Under the pieces are notes generated by a model. That model made no database searches and was not told the origin of the DNA. It saw nothing but the letters and a program-made list of their open reading frames with translations. The position numbers were made by a program, and so were the translations under genes. From an uncultured Alphaproteobacteria bacterium (GTDB taxonomy: Bacteria; Pseudomonadota; Alphaproteobacteria; HIMB59), in the NCBI GenBank assembly GCA_902599045.1, contig CACKEA010000003.1:1-64000 (forward strand): a stretch of 64,000 bases of DNA. Direction: 5' to 3'. Below, piece after piece: positions 46,342 through 56,155 of this stretch. Numbering within the stretch: position 1 is the stretch's first letter; every line of letters starts with the position of its first letter.

Positions 46342-46385
46342 TATGATCACTGGAATTGAACCAGCGACCTCAAGCCAGCAAAACG
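46342..46385 (-). pseudogene. tRNA 3'-half remnant (possibly tRNA-Pro)
   Basis: On the minus strand a canonical T arm is visible (GCTGG, TTCAATT loop, CCAGT), preceded by a GAGGTC variable region as in many tRNAs, but I cannot fold an anticodon stem, D arm or acceptor stem, and no CCA follows, unlike the two intact tRNAs here. The place, just after ihfA-merR, is where many alphaproteobacteria have tRNA-Pro. So this is probably a decayed or truncated tRNA copy; a strongly degenerate functional tRNA is a weaker option. Confidence 0.45.
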
Positions 46386-46415
46386 AATACTCTGTGAACC
46401 TTTGTTAATCTGAGA

Positions 46416-46724
46416 TTATTTAGAGTTTTTAAGAAGTCCCAATAAATCTTTTAAATCTGAGAGGATATTATCATTTAGAGATTTATTTTTTGATTTTGAT
46501 TTTGATAAATAATCATTTACTCCATCTAAAGTTAATTTTTGGACATCAAGTAAATTTTTTATTTTTTTTAGAAGGAGTAAGTTTTCATAATCGTACAATC
46601 TGTGGCCTGATTGAGTTCTAATAACTTTCAATTTTGAAATTCTACTCTCCCAAAATCTTATAGTGTGTTTTTGCTCCCCCACTATCTGGGATACATCATC
46701 TATATTATAAAAGTTTTTGTTCAT
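46416..46724 (-). CDS. MerR-family transcriptional regulator (short)
   Basis: 102 residues. N-terminal MerR winged helix with YNIDDVSQIVGEQKHTIRFWESRI and a HRLYDYENLLLLKKIK second half, then a lysine-rich helix. It is the alphaproteobacterial short MerR protein that follows ihfA and has no metal-binding cysteines; it is not a mercury regulator, and its targets are unknown. Start overlaps the ihfA stop (ATGA). Confidence 0.87.
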   Translation of the reverse strand: MNKNFYNIDDVSQIVGEQKHTIRFWESRISKLKVIRTQSGHRLYDYENLLLLKKIKNLLDVQKLTLDGVNDYLSKSKSKNKSLNDNILSDLKDLLGLLKNSK

Positions 46725-46996
46725 AAAAGTAGTTTATTGGATTTTTTAAAGCTTATAACTTTTCTTGATTTTATTAAGTGCTCTTCTTTTGTTTTTGGAT
46801 TTCTTCCAATTCTTTCATTTTTTTGATTTATTTTAAAAGAGCCAATATAATTTATTGATAGATCTGAGTTGATCATCATATTGCTCCAAATTTCTAAAAT
46901 TTTATCAATTTTTTTATAAACTGTAGAATAAGCAATACCGAATTCAATTGATATTTGTTTAGCTATTGATTCTCTTGTTAATTTATCTTGAGACAT
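46721..46996 (-). CDS. ihfA: Integration host factor, alpha subunit
   Basis: 91 residues from the ATG that overlaps the plsX end by 14 bases; upstream starts would lie deep in plsX. Bacterial histone-like fold: KLTRESIAKQISIEFGIA, then the beta arm with GSFKINQKNERIGRNPKTKEE (the DNA-bending arm; RxGRNPKT is diagnostic) and a short C-terminal helix. It bends DNA as a heterodimer with IhfB. Directly follows plsX, with no fabH in between. Confidence 0.92.
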   Translation of the reverse strand: MSQDKLTRESIAKQISIEFGIAYSTVYKKIDKILEIWSNMMINSDLSINYIGSFKINQKNERIGRNPKTKEEHLIKSRKVISFKKSNKLLL

Positions 46997-47987
46997 TTTT
47001 CTTAATCTCATTAAGTAAATTAGCATCAATGCATTTGACACCAAATTCTATTGCATTTGCAAACGCATGTGAGTCTGCATTACCGTGACTTTTTATAACT
47101 ATACCGTTTACTCCAATGAACATTCCTCCATTATAGTTTCTAGGATCGATTGAATTTTTAAAATTATTAAAATTTTTTTTAAGCAATAAAGACAAAAATT
47201 TTGAATATGGAGAAGAAGTCAAACTTTTTTTTAAAGAGTCAGTTATAAATTTAGATACACCTTCAGCTGTTTTAAGTGCAATATTTCCAGAAAATCCATC
47301 TGTAACAATGACATGATTGTTTGTGGAGGTTATCTCATCTGCCTCTACAAAACCCTTATAGTTTATTCTTTTATCACTTTTCATTAATTCATGTGTCTCT
47401 TGAATTAAATTATTTCCTTTGAGTTCCTCCGATCCAATATTTAAAAGTGCTACTTTGGTGTCAATTTGCGGATATAGAACTTTATAGTAAGTACTCCCCA
47501 TAACAGCAAAATCTAATAAATTTTCTGAACTGCATTCAGCATTTGCTCCTAAATCTAAAAAACATACTGGATGTTTTTCTGATGGAAAAAGAGAAGCAAT
47601 CGCTGGTCTAGTTATATTTTCAATTGTCCTTAAATAAACAGTTGAATAGGCCATCATAGCACCCGTATTCCCTGCTGAAATACTTATTTGATTCTTATCC
47701 TCTTTTAAATTCAAAATAGCATTAGACATTGAACTGTTTCGATTATCTTTTTTTAATGCATCACTAGGTTTCATATCTGGGGAAATAAAGTTTTGAGATT
47801 GAGTCCATTGAGATTTATCAAATAAGTCTGAAAATATTGGTTTAAATTTTTCATAAATAGATTTTTCTGAGTGTAAATTAAAGTTAATAGATGGATTATT
47901 GGTTTTAGCAATATTTGCCCCTTCTAGAACTGAGTTTGGTGCAAAGTCACCACCGTGAAGATCAAGGTTTATTAAATACTTATTCAT
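46983..47987 (-). CDS. plsX: Phosphate acyltransferase PlsX
   Basis: 334 residues. Seen: LDLHGGDFAPNSVLEG at the N-terminus, ISAGNTGAMMAYS, LDLGANAECS, LLNIGSEELKGN and TDGFSGNIALKTAEG. It turns acyl-ACP into acyl-phosphate for phospholipid synthesis. Length is normal. Divergent from bamE with a 49-base gap; DUF177 and rpmF, often upstream, are not here. Confidence 0.95.
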   Translation of the reverse strand: MNKYLINLDLHGGDFAPNSVLEGANIAKTNNPSINFNLHSEKSIYEKFKPIFSDLFDKSQWTQSQNFISPDMKPSDALKKDNRNSSMSNAILNLKEDKNQISISAGNTGAMMAYSTVYLRTIENITRPAIASLFPSEKHPVCFLDLGANAECSSENLLDFAVMGSTYYKVLYPQIDTKVALLNIGSEELKGNNLIQETHELMKSDKRINYKGFVEADEITSTNNHVIVTDGFSGNIALKTAEGVSKFITDSLKKSLTSSPYSKFLSLLLKKNFNNFKNSIDPRNYNGGMFIGVNGIVIKSHGNADSHAFANAIEFGVKCIDANLLNEIKKNVSR

Positions 47988-48036
47988 CTATATTTATTAT
48001 TGCTTTAAAGAAACTTATACCTTATTTGTTTTTATT

Positions 48037-48369
48037 GTGAATATTTTAAAAATTCATAAAATTTTTTTACCCCTTCTATTGTCAATAATTTTATTTTCTT
48101 GCTCAAAAGATGTTTATTTTTCTGGTATTTCAGAAAATAGTTTTAATGAAATCAAAGAAAATTACCAAAAAATCGATTACTCAAAAGAAGACATAATAAC
48201 TATTATTGGTCCCCCTTTAATAAAAGAAAACCTTGAAAATTTGTGGATTTATAGAACTGATAAAAAAAAAGGAATAGCTGCTTTCAAGCAAACAGTCTAC
48301 AACAAGACCTTAAAACTCAAATTTGAAGATAATATTTTAAGGTCTGTTGAAGAAATTGAATTAAATTAA
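48037..48369 (+). CDS. bamE: BamE/SmpA-OmlA family outer-membrane lipoprotein
   Basis: 110 residues beginning with a GTG. Basic N-terminus, hydrophobic core and lipobox LFSCSKD (Cys22), so a lipoprotein. The mature part has the SmpA/OmlA pattern ([13 protein letters not shown], then a tryptophan-containing WIYR strand). In alphaproteobacteria this gene is divergent from the plsX block, as here. It supports the BAM complex that folds outer-membrane proteins. The stop overlaps the convergent hppA by four bases. Confidence 0.82.
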   Translation: MNILKIHKIFLPLLLSIILFSCSKDVYFSGISENSFNEIKENYQKIDYSKEDIITIIGPPLIKENLENLWIYRTDKKKGIAAFKQTVYNKTLKLKFEDNILRSVEEIELN

Positions 48370-50489
48370 ATAATATTTAAATGAACAACTATTGATAGCA
48401 ATAGAATTGATACAATATTTGTTATTTTAATCATTGGGTTAACAGCTGGGCCCGCTGTATCCTTGTAAGGATCACCAACAGTATCACCGGTGATAGAAGC
48501 TTTATGTGTTTCACTACCTTTTCCACCTAAATTACCATCTTCAATATATTTTTTTGCATTATCCCATGCACCACCTCCAGCAGTCATTGAAATAGCAACA
48601 AAAAAACCAGTAATTATAACTCCAATTAAAAGAGCACCAAGTGCTTGAAATGCAGTATTTACACTGCCTGTAAGGGAATAAACACCGAAGAAGACAACCA
48701 CTGGCGATAAAACTGGGAGTAAAGATGGTATGATCATCTCTTTAATTGCAGATTTTGTTAAAATGTCTACACATTTCCCATAATCTGGTTTCTCTTTACC
48801 TGACATAATTCCTTTTTTTTCTTTAAACTGTTGTCTAACTTCTAATACAACTGATCCAGCTGCTCTTCCAACGGCCGTCATGCTTAATGCACTAAATAAA
48901 TATGGAAGTAACCCTCCTAATAAAAGACCAATAATTACATATGGCTCTGACAGATCAAAAGATACGTCAAAAACATTATTACCTGTTTCCTTGTTAAAAT
49001 ATTTTAGATCCTCTGTGTAGGCTGCAAATAAAACTAATGCTCCAAGACCGGCAGATCCGATTGCATATCCTTTAGTGACAGCTTTAGTGGTGTTTCCAAC
49101 GGCATCAAGAGCGTCAGTTCTTTGTCTCACACTTTTTCTCAATCCAGACATCTCAGCAATACCGCCTGCATTATCTGTTACAGGACCGTAGGCATCTAGT
49201 GCAACTACCATTCCTGCTAGAGCTAACATTGATGTTACTGCAATAGCAATGCCGAATAGACCTGCTGTTGCAAATGTTAATCCAATACCTGCAACTATAA
49301 TAAGCACAGGAATAGCAGTAGACTCCATACCCATGGCTAATCCTTGAATAATATTTGTTGCATGACCAGTTTGGGAAGCTTCAGCAACGCTCTTCACAGG
49401 TCGATACTCTGTACTTGTGTAGTATTCAGTAATGAAAACAAGAGCTAAAGTAATTAATAAACCATAAACAGCACATAGAAATAAATCCATACCGTTATAC
49501 CACTTAGATCCTATTTGGAAATATTGATCAAAGCCAATTGAGTAATGAGTGATTATAGCAAATAGCACAACTGAGATTATCAGTGTCATAAAGAACCCTT
49601 TATACAGAGCTCCCATAATAGATGATTTCGGTGTGGATATTGAGACAAACTGTGAACCTATAATAGAGGCAATGATGCTTGATCCAGCTAATAGTAATGG
49701 ATAAATTGTTAAATCAGTTACTGCTCCTTGAAAGATTATTGCCAATACCATGGTTGCAACAATAGAAACGACATAAGTCTCAAATAAATCTGCAGCCATA
49801 CCAGCACAGTCTCCTACGTTATCTCCTACATTGTCTGCAATAACAGCAGGATTTCTAGGGTCATCTTCTGGAATATCTTTTTCAACTTTACCAACTAAGT
49901 CCGCACCAACGTCAGCACCTTTTGTAAATATGCCCCCACCTAGTCTTGCAAAAATTGAAATTAAAGAGGAACCAAAACCTAGAGCTACTAAAGGCTCAAT
50001 AAGCTCTCTCCCGCTTCTACCAAAACCAAAATATAAAAGTAAAAAATATCCAGCAATACCTGCTAATGCTAAACCTACAACTAATAGTCCAGTAACAGCA
50101 CCAGCGTTAAATGCCACATACAAACCCTTTTTCAAAGACTCGCTAGAAGCTTGAGCAGTTATAACATTGGCACGAACTGATACGTTCATTCCTATGTAAC
50201 CAGCTAAGCCTGATAAAACAGCACCAATCAAAAAACCAACTGGTACATCATATGTGTGTTCAAAAGGTATTAAAAAAAATGCAAGAAAGATCACTATGCC
50301 AACTATTGCTATGGTAGTGTACTGTCTATTTAAGTAAGCTTTTGCACCCTCTTGAATAGCACCAGATATTTGAATCATTTTCTTTGTGCCTTTAGATAAA
50401 CTTAATATTTTATTTGTTGTAAATAAACCGAAAGCAATCGCTGCGATTGCAGCAAATAATACTATTTGCAAGTACTGTATTTGAGACAT
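48366..50489 (-). CDS. hppA: Membrane-bound proton-pumping pyrophosphatase (K+-independent type)
   Basis: 707 residues, 16 membrane helices. Seen: the cytosolic motifs [23 protein letters not shown] (Mg-PPi binding) and [20 protein letters not shown], and further Asp clusters ([18 protein letters not shown]). The [10 protein letters not shown] segment has the lysine that marks the K+-independent class (K+-dependent enzymes have Ala there). It hydrolyses PPi and pumps protons, saving energy from biosynthesis. Single gene. Confidence 0.95.
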   Translation of the reverse strand: MSQIQYLQIVLFAAIAAIAFGLFTTNKILSLSKGTKKMIQISGAIQEGAKAYLNRQYTTIAIVGIVIFLAFFLIPFEHTYDVPVGFLIGAVLSGLAGYIGMNVSVRANVITAQASSESLKKGLYVAFNAGAVTGLLVVGLALAGIAGYFLLLYFGFGRSGRELIEPLVALGFGSSLISIFARLGGGIFTKGADVGADLVGKVEKDIPEDDPRNPAVIADNVGDNVGDCAGMAADLFETYVVSIVATMVLAIIFQGAVTDLTIYPLLLAGSSIIASIIGSQFVSISTPKSSIMGALYKGFFMTLIISVVLFAIITHYSIGFDQYFQIGSKWYNGMDLFLCAVYGLLITLALVFITEYYTSTEYRPVKSVAEASQTGHATNIIQGLAMGMESTAIPVLIIVAGIGLTFATAGLFGIAIAVTSMLALAGMVVALDAYGPVTDNAGGIAEMSGLRKSVRQRTDALDAVGNTTKAVTKGYAIGSAGLGALVLFAAYTEDLKYFNKETGNNVFDVSFDLSEPYVIIGLLLGGLLPYLFSALSMTAVGRAAGSVVLEVRQQFKEKKGIMSGKEKPDYGKCVDILTKSAIKEMIIPSLLPVLSPVVVFFGVYSLTGSVNTAFQALGALLIGVIITGFFVAISMTAGGGAWDNAKKYIEDGNLGGKGSETHKASITGDTVGDPYKDTAGPAVNPMIKITNIVSILLLSIVVHLNII

Positions 50490-50520
50490 GGTAAGTTGTT
50501 AATCTATTTCTATTTTATTT

Positions 50521-50907
50521 TCAAGGTGCTTTTTTAGAGGCGTCATCAAGTAAAAAGTTGAAATATTTGACCTCTTCTTGGGTAAGAAAATCCTTAGAAA
50601 GCTTAATATATTCGCTCATTAATATCTTTTTTTTCTCCTTATTTAAGAGGTATTCAGAGCAAAAGGCATAAAGTAAAAAAACAGTTATTTTGTTAGTTTT
50701 TTCAATAATTTTAGAATCTATCAACCCCTTAATTTTTTCTATATTAGAGTTGAAGCTATCGTTTAAAGATAATAATTTTTTTTTATTAAAAGGTCTTTTT
50801 TTAATATTTTGTTTGATGAATTCATCTAACTCAAAGTCAGTGGAGTAATTTCTTTGAAATATAAATTGAAAAAAAAATAGTCTAGTATTTTTATTTAAAT
50901 TAAGCAT
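50521..50907 (-). CDS. nusB: Transcription antitermination factor NusB
   Basis: 128 residues, all-helical, short of the typical 140-160. Weak overall similarity, but TRLFFFQFIFQRNYS at the N-terminus, a lysine/arginine-rich middle and position directly after ribH in a rib operon all fit NusB. Functions with NusE in rRNA antitermination. It overlaps ribH by 13 bases. It ends the operon before hppA. Confidence 0.8.
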   Translation of the reverse strand: MLNLNKNTRLFFFQFIFQRNYSTDFELDEFIKQNIKKRPFNKKKLLSLNDSFNSNIEKIKGLIDSKIIEKTNKITVFLLYAFCSEYLLNKEKKKILMSEYIKLSKDFLTQEEVKYFNFLLDDASKKAP

Positions 50908-51320
50908 TTAATCATTTTAACCATAGCGCTTGCGGCTTCATGCCCTTTATTTTTGATATTATTTTTTGATCTTTTTGAAGCTTGTGAATTATTGTATGCA
51001 TTGATTATACCGTTAGAAATAAGAGTGGTTTTATTTTGATTTACTATATCTAAAAGGGCCTTCCCAACAGAGTCAGATATAACTTCAAAATGATAAGTTT
51101 GACCCTTAATAACACATCCTAAAGCAATAAATAAATTATAGTTATTTGATTTTATTTTCCATTTTATCATTTGGGGTATTTCATAAACACCAGGAACAGT
51201 TAAAATTTCATATTTAAGATCGTTTTTTTCTAAAACTTTTATGCAAGATTTTGTTAGTGGATCTGTTATCTCTTTATAATAATCAGCAACAATTATTTTT
51301 ATTTTTAATTTCGATTTCAT
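50895..51320 (-). CDS. ribH: 6,7-Dimethyl-8-ribityllumazine synthase
   Basis: 141 residues. Flavodoxin-like fold with VPGVYEIP near residue 45 and ALGCVIKGQTYHFEVI (catalytic histidine, substrate site). It condenses the ribityl-pyrimidine with dihydroxybutanone phosphate. Five bases after ribB; the enzyme acts in riboflavin synthesis. Normal length, no oddity. Confidence 0.94.
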   Translation of the reverse strand: MKSKLKIKIIVADYYKEITDPLTKSCIKVLEKNDLKYEILTVPGVYEIPQMIKWKIKSNNYNLFIALGCVIKGQTYHFEVISDSVGKALLDIVNQNKTTLISNGIINAYNNSQASKRSKNNIKNKGHEAASAMVKMIKCLI

Positions 51321-51325
51321 AATGA

Positions 51326-52399
51326 CTAAAGACTCTCTATTTTATTTACGTTTAATCCATAAATTCCTAAATCTAAATCTTCTCCAAGTGAATTAGACAA
51401 AACAGAAATATTATTAATTGAGAAATTTTTAAGTATTTGAGCTCCCAGACCATAGTATTTTACTTTTTCATCATTCGATAACTTTCCAAGATCTCCCAGT
51501 ATTGGGTTATTAATAAGAACTATTATTCCAGATCCATGAGATTTTATTTTTTCAATTGAGGCATGTAAGTCTTTTGTTTTTGGATTATTAAAATTCATTA
51601 TTATATCATCAAAACCTTGAACAGGATGAACTCTTGTCATTACGCTGTCTTGGTTGGATAAATCTCCTAAATGTAAAGTTGCGTGGTGCAATCCATCAAT
51701 GGTATTTTCAAATACATTAAATTCAAATATATCTGAGTAGATATTTTTAATTTGGTGTTGCTTTTCAGGAATTTTTTTTATGAGCAAGTCGTTTTTAATT
51801 CTATACGCGATCAAGTCTTGGATAGTACCTATGTTTAAAGAGTGTTTTTTTGCATAAGGTATCAGGTTCGGAACCCTTGCCATACTACCATCATCGTTCA
51901 TGATCTCACAAATTACAGCAGAGTCATTTAATCCAGCTAGTCTGGATATGTCTACAGCAGCTTCCGTGTGACCTGCCCTTGTTAGCACACCTCCGTCCCA
52001 AGCAATTAGGGGAAATACGTGTCCAGGACTAACAATATCTCCCTGTTTAAAATTTGGATTTATTGCTGCACTGACTGTTTCTGCTCTATCAAATGCAGAA
52101 ATACCTGTTGTAATGTTGGTGCTAGACTCAATTGAAATGGTGAATGCTGTGGTCTTCTTCTTCCAATTATCTGGATTCATTAAAGGCAGTTTTAATTCAT
52201 CAGCTCTAGTCTCTGATATAGAAAGACAAATTAATCCTCTACCATAGGTTGCCATGAAATTGATATGTTTTGGTTTGCAAAGAGAAGCAGGTATAATTAA
52301 ATCGCCTTCATTTTCTCTATCTTCACTATCAACCAGAATATACATTTTACCATTTCGGGCATCATCTATAATATTTTCGATATTTGTAAAATCTGACAT
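51326..52399 (-). CDS. ribB: 3,4-Dihydroxy-2-butanone 4-phosphate synthase with degenerate GTP cyclohydrolase II domain (RibBX type)
   Basis: 357 residues. RibB domain (about 1-205) is intact: VDSEDRENEGDL, GRGLICLS, HVFPLIA and RAGHTEAAVDISRLAGL. The C-terminal RibA-like half (about 210-357) still has the family's RVHP start but none of the three zinc cysteines of the CLTGD...CDC site, nor the catalytic segment. So it should make dihydroxybutanone phosphate only. This is the RibBX arrangement known from many alphaproteobacteria; a separate RibA is then expected elsewhere. Confidence 0.88.
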   Translation of the reverse strand: MSDFTNIENIIDDARNGKMYILVDSEDRENEGDLIIPASLCKPKHINFMATYGRGLICLSISETRADELKLPLMNPDNWKKKTTAFTISIESSTNITTGISAFDRAETVSAAINPNFKQGDIVSPGHVFPLIAWDGGVLTRAGHTEAAVDISRLAGLNDSAVICEIMNDDGSMARVPNLIPYAKKHSLNIGTIQDLIAYRIKNDLLIKKIPEKQHQIKNIYSDIFEFNVFENTIDGLHHATLHLGDLSNQDSVMTRVHPVQGFDDIIMNFNNPKTKDLHASIEKIKSHGSGIIVLINNPILGDLGKLSNDEKVKYYGLGAQILKNFSINNISVLSNSLGEDLDLGIYGLNVNKIESL

Positions 52400-52411
52400 T
52401 AATTTAACAAC

Positions 52412-52990
52412 TTATGTTTTTGAGGAGTGAGCGTATCTTGCTAGCATATCGACTTCAAGATTTAAAATTTCATTTTTCTTATACGTATTAATATCTGTAT
52501 GTTCATAGGTATGAGGGATGATCATACAATGACATTTATTTGTTTTAACATCGTTTATTGTAAGAGAAATACCATTTAAAGTTATTGACCCTTTTTGAAC
52601 TATAAATTTTTTAAGATTTTTTGGAAAACTAAAAGATAAAAACCAACTACTTCCAATTTTATATAATTCTTCAACAGAGCAAGTCGTATCAATATGACCA
52701 AAAACAAAATGACCAGAAATCTCATCACCAACTTTTAAAGATTTTTCTAAGTTTATTTTTTTTCCAACTTTCCAATATTTAGCATTGGTTTTATTCATTG
52801 TTTCATATGAAATATCTGCCTTAAAAGCATTTTTTTTTATTGATGTAACTGTTAAGCAAATTCCAGAACAACATATTGAAGAACCTAATTTATATCCTTT
52901 TAATGTAGATTGGATTTCAACCACTAATGACTTTTCTTCTCTTATCAATTTTTTGATTTTACCTTGAGATTGAATTATTCCACTAAACAT
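52412..52990 (-). CDS. ribE: Riboflavin synthase, alpha chain
   Basis: 192 residues with two lumazine-binding repeats. Seen: MFSGIIQSQGKI at the start, GICLTVTSI in repeat one and GSITLNGISLTINDV in repeat two, plus HFVFGHID. Produces riboflavin by dismutation of two lumazines. It overlaps the ribD stop by one base. Normal length. Confidence 0.94.
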   Translation of the reverse strand: MFSGIIQSQGKIKKLIREEKSLVVEIQSTLKGYKLGSSICCSGICLTVTSIKKNAFKADISYETMNKTNAKYWKVGKKINLEKSLKVGDEISGHFVFGHIDTTCSVEELYKIGSSWFLSFSFPKNLKKFIVQKGSITLNGISLTINDVKTNKCHCMIIPHTYEHTDINTYKKNEILNLEVDMLARYAHSSKT

Positions 52991-53979
52991 TAGTTTGTAA
53001 ATTTATAAATCATATCTTCTCCATACTTCAGAGAGGACTTTAATATGAGATTATTTGTTATTGATTTCATTGATAAAAAATATTTTTTACTAGCATTTTT
53101 TATAGTTATGTTTGACTGGCAGACTATAACCTCGTCAAATAAATTACAATTAAGAAAGTATTTAAAGGTATTAAGTCCGCCTTCGATAAGAATAGAGTGA
53201 GTTTTTAATTTTTTAAATAAGGAGAAATTTTCAGTAACTGTTTTTTTATAATCAACAATAATCAACTTATAATTCTTAAATTTAATTTCTTTATTTGAAA
53301 ATATTAACTTTGCAATATTTTTTGAAATACCTTGTAATCTACAAGTTAATTTTGGCTTATCATCTAATACCGTATTCATACCAACAGCAATAGCATCATG
53401 AGATAATCTTAGTTGATGCATAAAATATTGAGTTTGATCAGAAGTTATATTTTTATGAGTTGGGCTTTTACTAAACCCATTTTTTGAGATTGCAATTTTA
53501 AGAGTAATAAAGGGTCTATTAAAGGTTTTACGTGTGTAAAAAAATTTATTAATTATCTTAAATCGATCTGTCGATTTTAATGAATGAAAAACTTTTATAT
53601 TATGTTTTTTTAAAAAATCAATTCCCTTGCATTTTATATTTGGATTTGGATCTAATGAACTGATAAAAACTTTTTTTATACCCGCCTTAACAATTGCTTT
53701 AGCACAGCAACTACTTTTTTTAAAACAAGGTTCTAAGCTAATGTACATGACAGTTTTATTATTTATTTTATTACGTGATATTTTTTTTAAAGCATTAATT
53801 TCCGCATGAGGTCTACCATTTTTTGAAGTTAAACCATAACTTAGGATAATACCTTTTGATGATTTAGAGTAATCTACAATCAGACATGCAACAGAAGGAT
53901 TTTTCCCTGTAAGTCCAATATTTTTAATTGATAAATTATTTACACTTTGTAAATAATTTTGGTGAGACGTGCTTAACAA
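52990..53979 (-). CDS. ribD: Bifunctional riboflavin deaminase/reductase RibD (shortened zinc loop)
   Basis: 329 residues. N-terminal deaminase (about 1-145) with HAEINALKK (zinc His and catalytic Glu), and EPCFKKSSCCAKAI, in which the loop between the zinc cysteines is three residues shorter than the usual PCxHxGRTPPC. C-terminal reductase (about 150-329) with RPFITLKIAISKNG and GMNTVLDDKPKL. Starts with TTG. It follows nrdR by three bases and heads the ribD-ribE-ribB-ribH series. Confidence 0.88.
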   Translation of the reverse strand: MLSTSHQNYLQSVNNLSIKNIGLTGKNPSVACLIVDYSKSSKGIILSYGLTSKNGRPHAEINALKKISRNKINNKTVMYISLEPCFKKSSCCAKAIVKAGIKKVFISSLDPNPNIKCKGIDFLKKHNIKVFHSLKSTDRFKIINKFFYTRKTFNRPFITLKIAISKNGFSKSPTHKNITSDQTQYFMHQLRLSHDAIAVGMNTVLDDKPKLTCRLQGISKNIAKLIFSNKEIKFKNYKLIIVDYKKTVTENFSLFKKLKTHSILIEGGLNTFKYFLNCNLFDEVIVCQSNITIKNASKKYFLSMKSITNNLILKSSLKYGEDMIYKFTN

Positions 53980-53982
53980 ATT

Positions 53983-54438
53983 TTATTTTTTGTCAATTTT
54001 TTCCAAAAATTGTTCAAAATCTTTGGTTTCGCGAAAATCTCTATAGACTGAAGCAAATCTGACATAGCCAACTTTATCTAAAGAATACAATCCTTGCATG
54101 ACCATTTCTCCAATAGTGGTAGTGCTTACTTCATTCTCGCCCATTCCTTCTAAATCTCTAACAATTTTTGAAATTAATTTTTCTTTTGTGTCTATGTCTA
54201 CAGGTCTTTTTCGCAAAGCAAGTTCAACAGATTTGGCGATTTTATCTCTATCGAATATCGATTTTTCTCCATTCTTTTTGACAACTAAAAATTCTCTAAA
54301 CTGAACTCTCTCAAAAGTTGTAAATCGTTCTTTTCTTTCACAACCACAGAGACGTCTTCTTCTTATTACCCCACCATCTTCTGTTGGTCTTGAGTCTAAA
54401 ACAGAAGTTTCTTTCTCCTTACAAAAGGGGCACTTCAT
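53983..54438 (-). CDS. nrdR: Transcriptional repressor NrdR (variant zinc ribbon)
   Basis: 151 residues. N-terminal zinc ribbon: CPFC is present, but the second knuckle reads CGCERKERF, with only one residue between the cysteines where others have two. The ATP-cone domain (about 49-139) contains the [16 protein letters not shown] start and ALRKRPV. It represses ribonucleotide reductase genes when dATP is high. It sits between glyA and ribD, as in many alphaproteobacteria. Confidence 0.92.
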   Translation of the reverse strand: MKCPFCKEKETSVLDSRPTEDGGVIRRRRLCGCERKERFTTFERVQFREFLVVKKNGEKSIFDRDKIAKSVELALRKRPVDIDTKEKLISKIVRDLEGMGENEVSTTTIGEMVMQGLYSLDKVGYVRFASVYRDFRETKDFEQFLEKIDKK

Positions 54439-54440
54439 AT

Positions 54441-55718
54441 TTATTTGTAAATTGGAAACTTAGAGCAGAGCTCTGTCACATCTTTGAGGATTGAACTTTC
54501 AGTCATTGATATATCTGCGTTTGATGATGATAGCGCATTTATAACTGTGGAAATTTTTTCACCTATAAATCTAAACTCTTCTTCTTTGAAACCTCTTGTT
54601 GTTGCAGCTGGAGATCCTAATCTAATACCTGAGGTAATAGTTGGGGGGTTTGGATCATTTGCAACACCATTTTTGTTACAAGTCATTCCAGCTCTCTCCA
54701 AGCTTTCTTCAGCATCTTTTCCAGTAACATTTTTTGACCTTAAATCTACTAAGACCATATGAGAGTCTGTGCCGCCAGTAACAATATCTATTCCATTTGA
54801 CATAAGTACTTCGCCTAGAACTGAAGCGTTCTTTTTGACTTGTTGAATATAGCTTTTAAACTCAGGTTGAAGAGCTTCTCCAAAAGCAACTGCTTTGGCT
54901 GCAATTACATGCATTAAAGGTCCGCCTTGTAAACCAGGAAAAACTGAACTATTAAACTTTTTTCCAAGATCTAGGTCATTCGAAAGGATCATTCCCCCTC
55001 TAGGTCCTCTAATAGTCTTATGAGTAGTTGATGTAACCACGTGTGCGTGTGGTAATGGATCTGGATATTCCTTTGCAGCAACAAGACCAGAATAGTGAGC
55101 CATGTCAACTAGCAAGTATGCTTCAACTTTATCTGCAATCTCTCTGAATTTTTTAAAATCAATATTTCTTGGGTAAGCAGAGCCACCAGCAATTATCAAG
55201 CTAGGCTTGTGTTCGACTGCTAAACGTTCAACCTCATCATAATCTATTAAAGAGGTTTCTGGTCTAATGCCATACTGAATAGCATTAAAATATTTTCCAG
55301 ATTGATTAGGTCGTGAGCCGTGAGTTAAGTGTCCACCAGCGTCTAAAGACATCCCTAAGATTGTGTCTCCAGGTTTAATTAATGCTAAAAATACAGCTTG
55401 GTTAGCTTGAGCACCTGAATGAGGTTGGACATTGGCATAATTACAACCATATAATTCTTTTAAACGATCGATGGCAAGATTTTCAGCTATATCTACAAAC
55501 TCACATCCACCATAATATCTTTTAGCACTATAACCCTCAGCATATTTGTTAGTCATGATTGAACCTTGAGCTTCAAGAACAGCTTTAGAAACAATGTTTT
55601 CAGAAGCTATTAATTCAATTTGATTTTGTTGTCTTGAAAGTTCTTGTGAAATACTCTGATATAAATCTTTATCTGCGTGTTCTAGGTTACTAGAAAAAAA
55701 ATTTTCACTGAGTGTCAT
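54441..55718 (-). CDS. glyA: Serine hydroxymethyltransferase
   Basis: 425 residues, PLP enzyme that swaps serine and THF for glycine and methylene-THF. Seen: [41 protein letters not shown] and the PLP lysine in [16 protein letters not shown]-terminal part has ATTRGF. Normal length. Start overlaps the rpiB stop (ATGA). It supplies one-carbon units, linked in this window to DMGDH, BHMT and the formyltransferase. Confidence 0.97.
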   Translation of the reverse strand: MTLSENFFSSNLEHADKDLYQSISQELSRQQNQIELIASENIVSKAVLEAQGSIMTNKYAEGYSAKRYYGGCEFVDIAENLAIDRLKELYGCNYANVQPHSGAQANQAVFLALIKPGDTILGMSLDAGGHLTHGSRPNQSGKYFNAIQYGIRPETSLIDYDEVERLAVEHKPSLIIAGGSAYPRNIDFKKFREIADKVEAYLLVDMAHYSGLVAAKEYPDPLPHAHVVTSTTHKTIRGPRGGMILSNDLDLGKKFNSSVFPGLQGGPLMHVIAAKAVAFGEALQPEFKSYIQQVKKNASVLGEVLMSNGIDIVTGGTDSHMVLVDLRSKNVTGKDAEESLERAGMTCNKNGVANDPNPPTITSGIRLGSPAATTRGFKEEEFRFIGEKISTVINALSSSNADISMTESSILKDVTELCSKFPIYK

Positions 55719-56155
55719 AATTGCAATATTCTCCTTAAATGTCTGCCTTTGTCAAATTCTGTTTTAAAATAGGCGTTGAGCATAGCAAAAATATTTTTTT
55801 TTACAAAAGATCTTCCTTTTAAACAAATAACGTTACTATCATTATGTTTTCTCGTCATTTTTGCTGCTTGTGCATTATGACAAAAAGAAGCTCTAATGTG
55901 CTTATGCCTATTTGCACTTATACTTACTCCTATTCCAGAACCACAGATCAAGATACCCATGCTGGATTTATTGATATTTTTACATAATGTTTTTGCAAAT
56001 TTTGGATAATCAACGGATTTATCTGAATTTGTCCCTAAATCTACAAAATTACATTTTTTTTTGCGAAGGTATTCTTTGATAATAAACGATTTTAACCTAA
56101 AACCTGCGTGATCTGAGGCTATATAGATTGTTTCAATTTTTCTTGGCAACTTCAT
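55715..56155 (-). CDS. rpiB: Ribose-5-phosphate isomerase B
   Basis: 146 residues of the RpiB/LacAB fold. Seen: [40 protein letters not shown] (catalytic cysteine) and [12 protein letters not shown]. Interconverts ribose-5-P and ribulose-5-P. It starts 23 bases inside the recO end, and its stop overlaps the glyA start; normal length. Confidence 0.94.
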   Translation of the reverse strand: MKLPRKIETIYIASDHAGFRLKSFIIKEYLRKKKCNFVDLGTNSDKSVDYPKFAKTLCKNINKSSMGILICGSGIGVSISANRHKHIRASFCHNAQAAKMTRKHNDSNVICLKGRSFVKKNIFAMLNAYFKTEFDKGRHLRRILQL

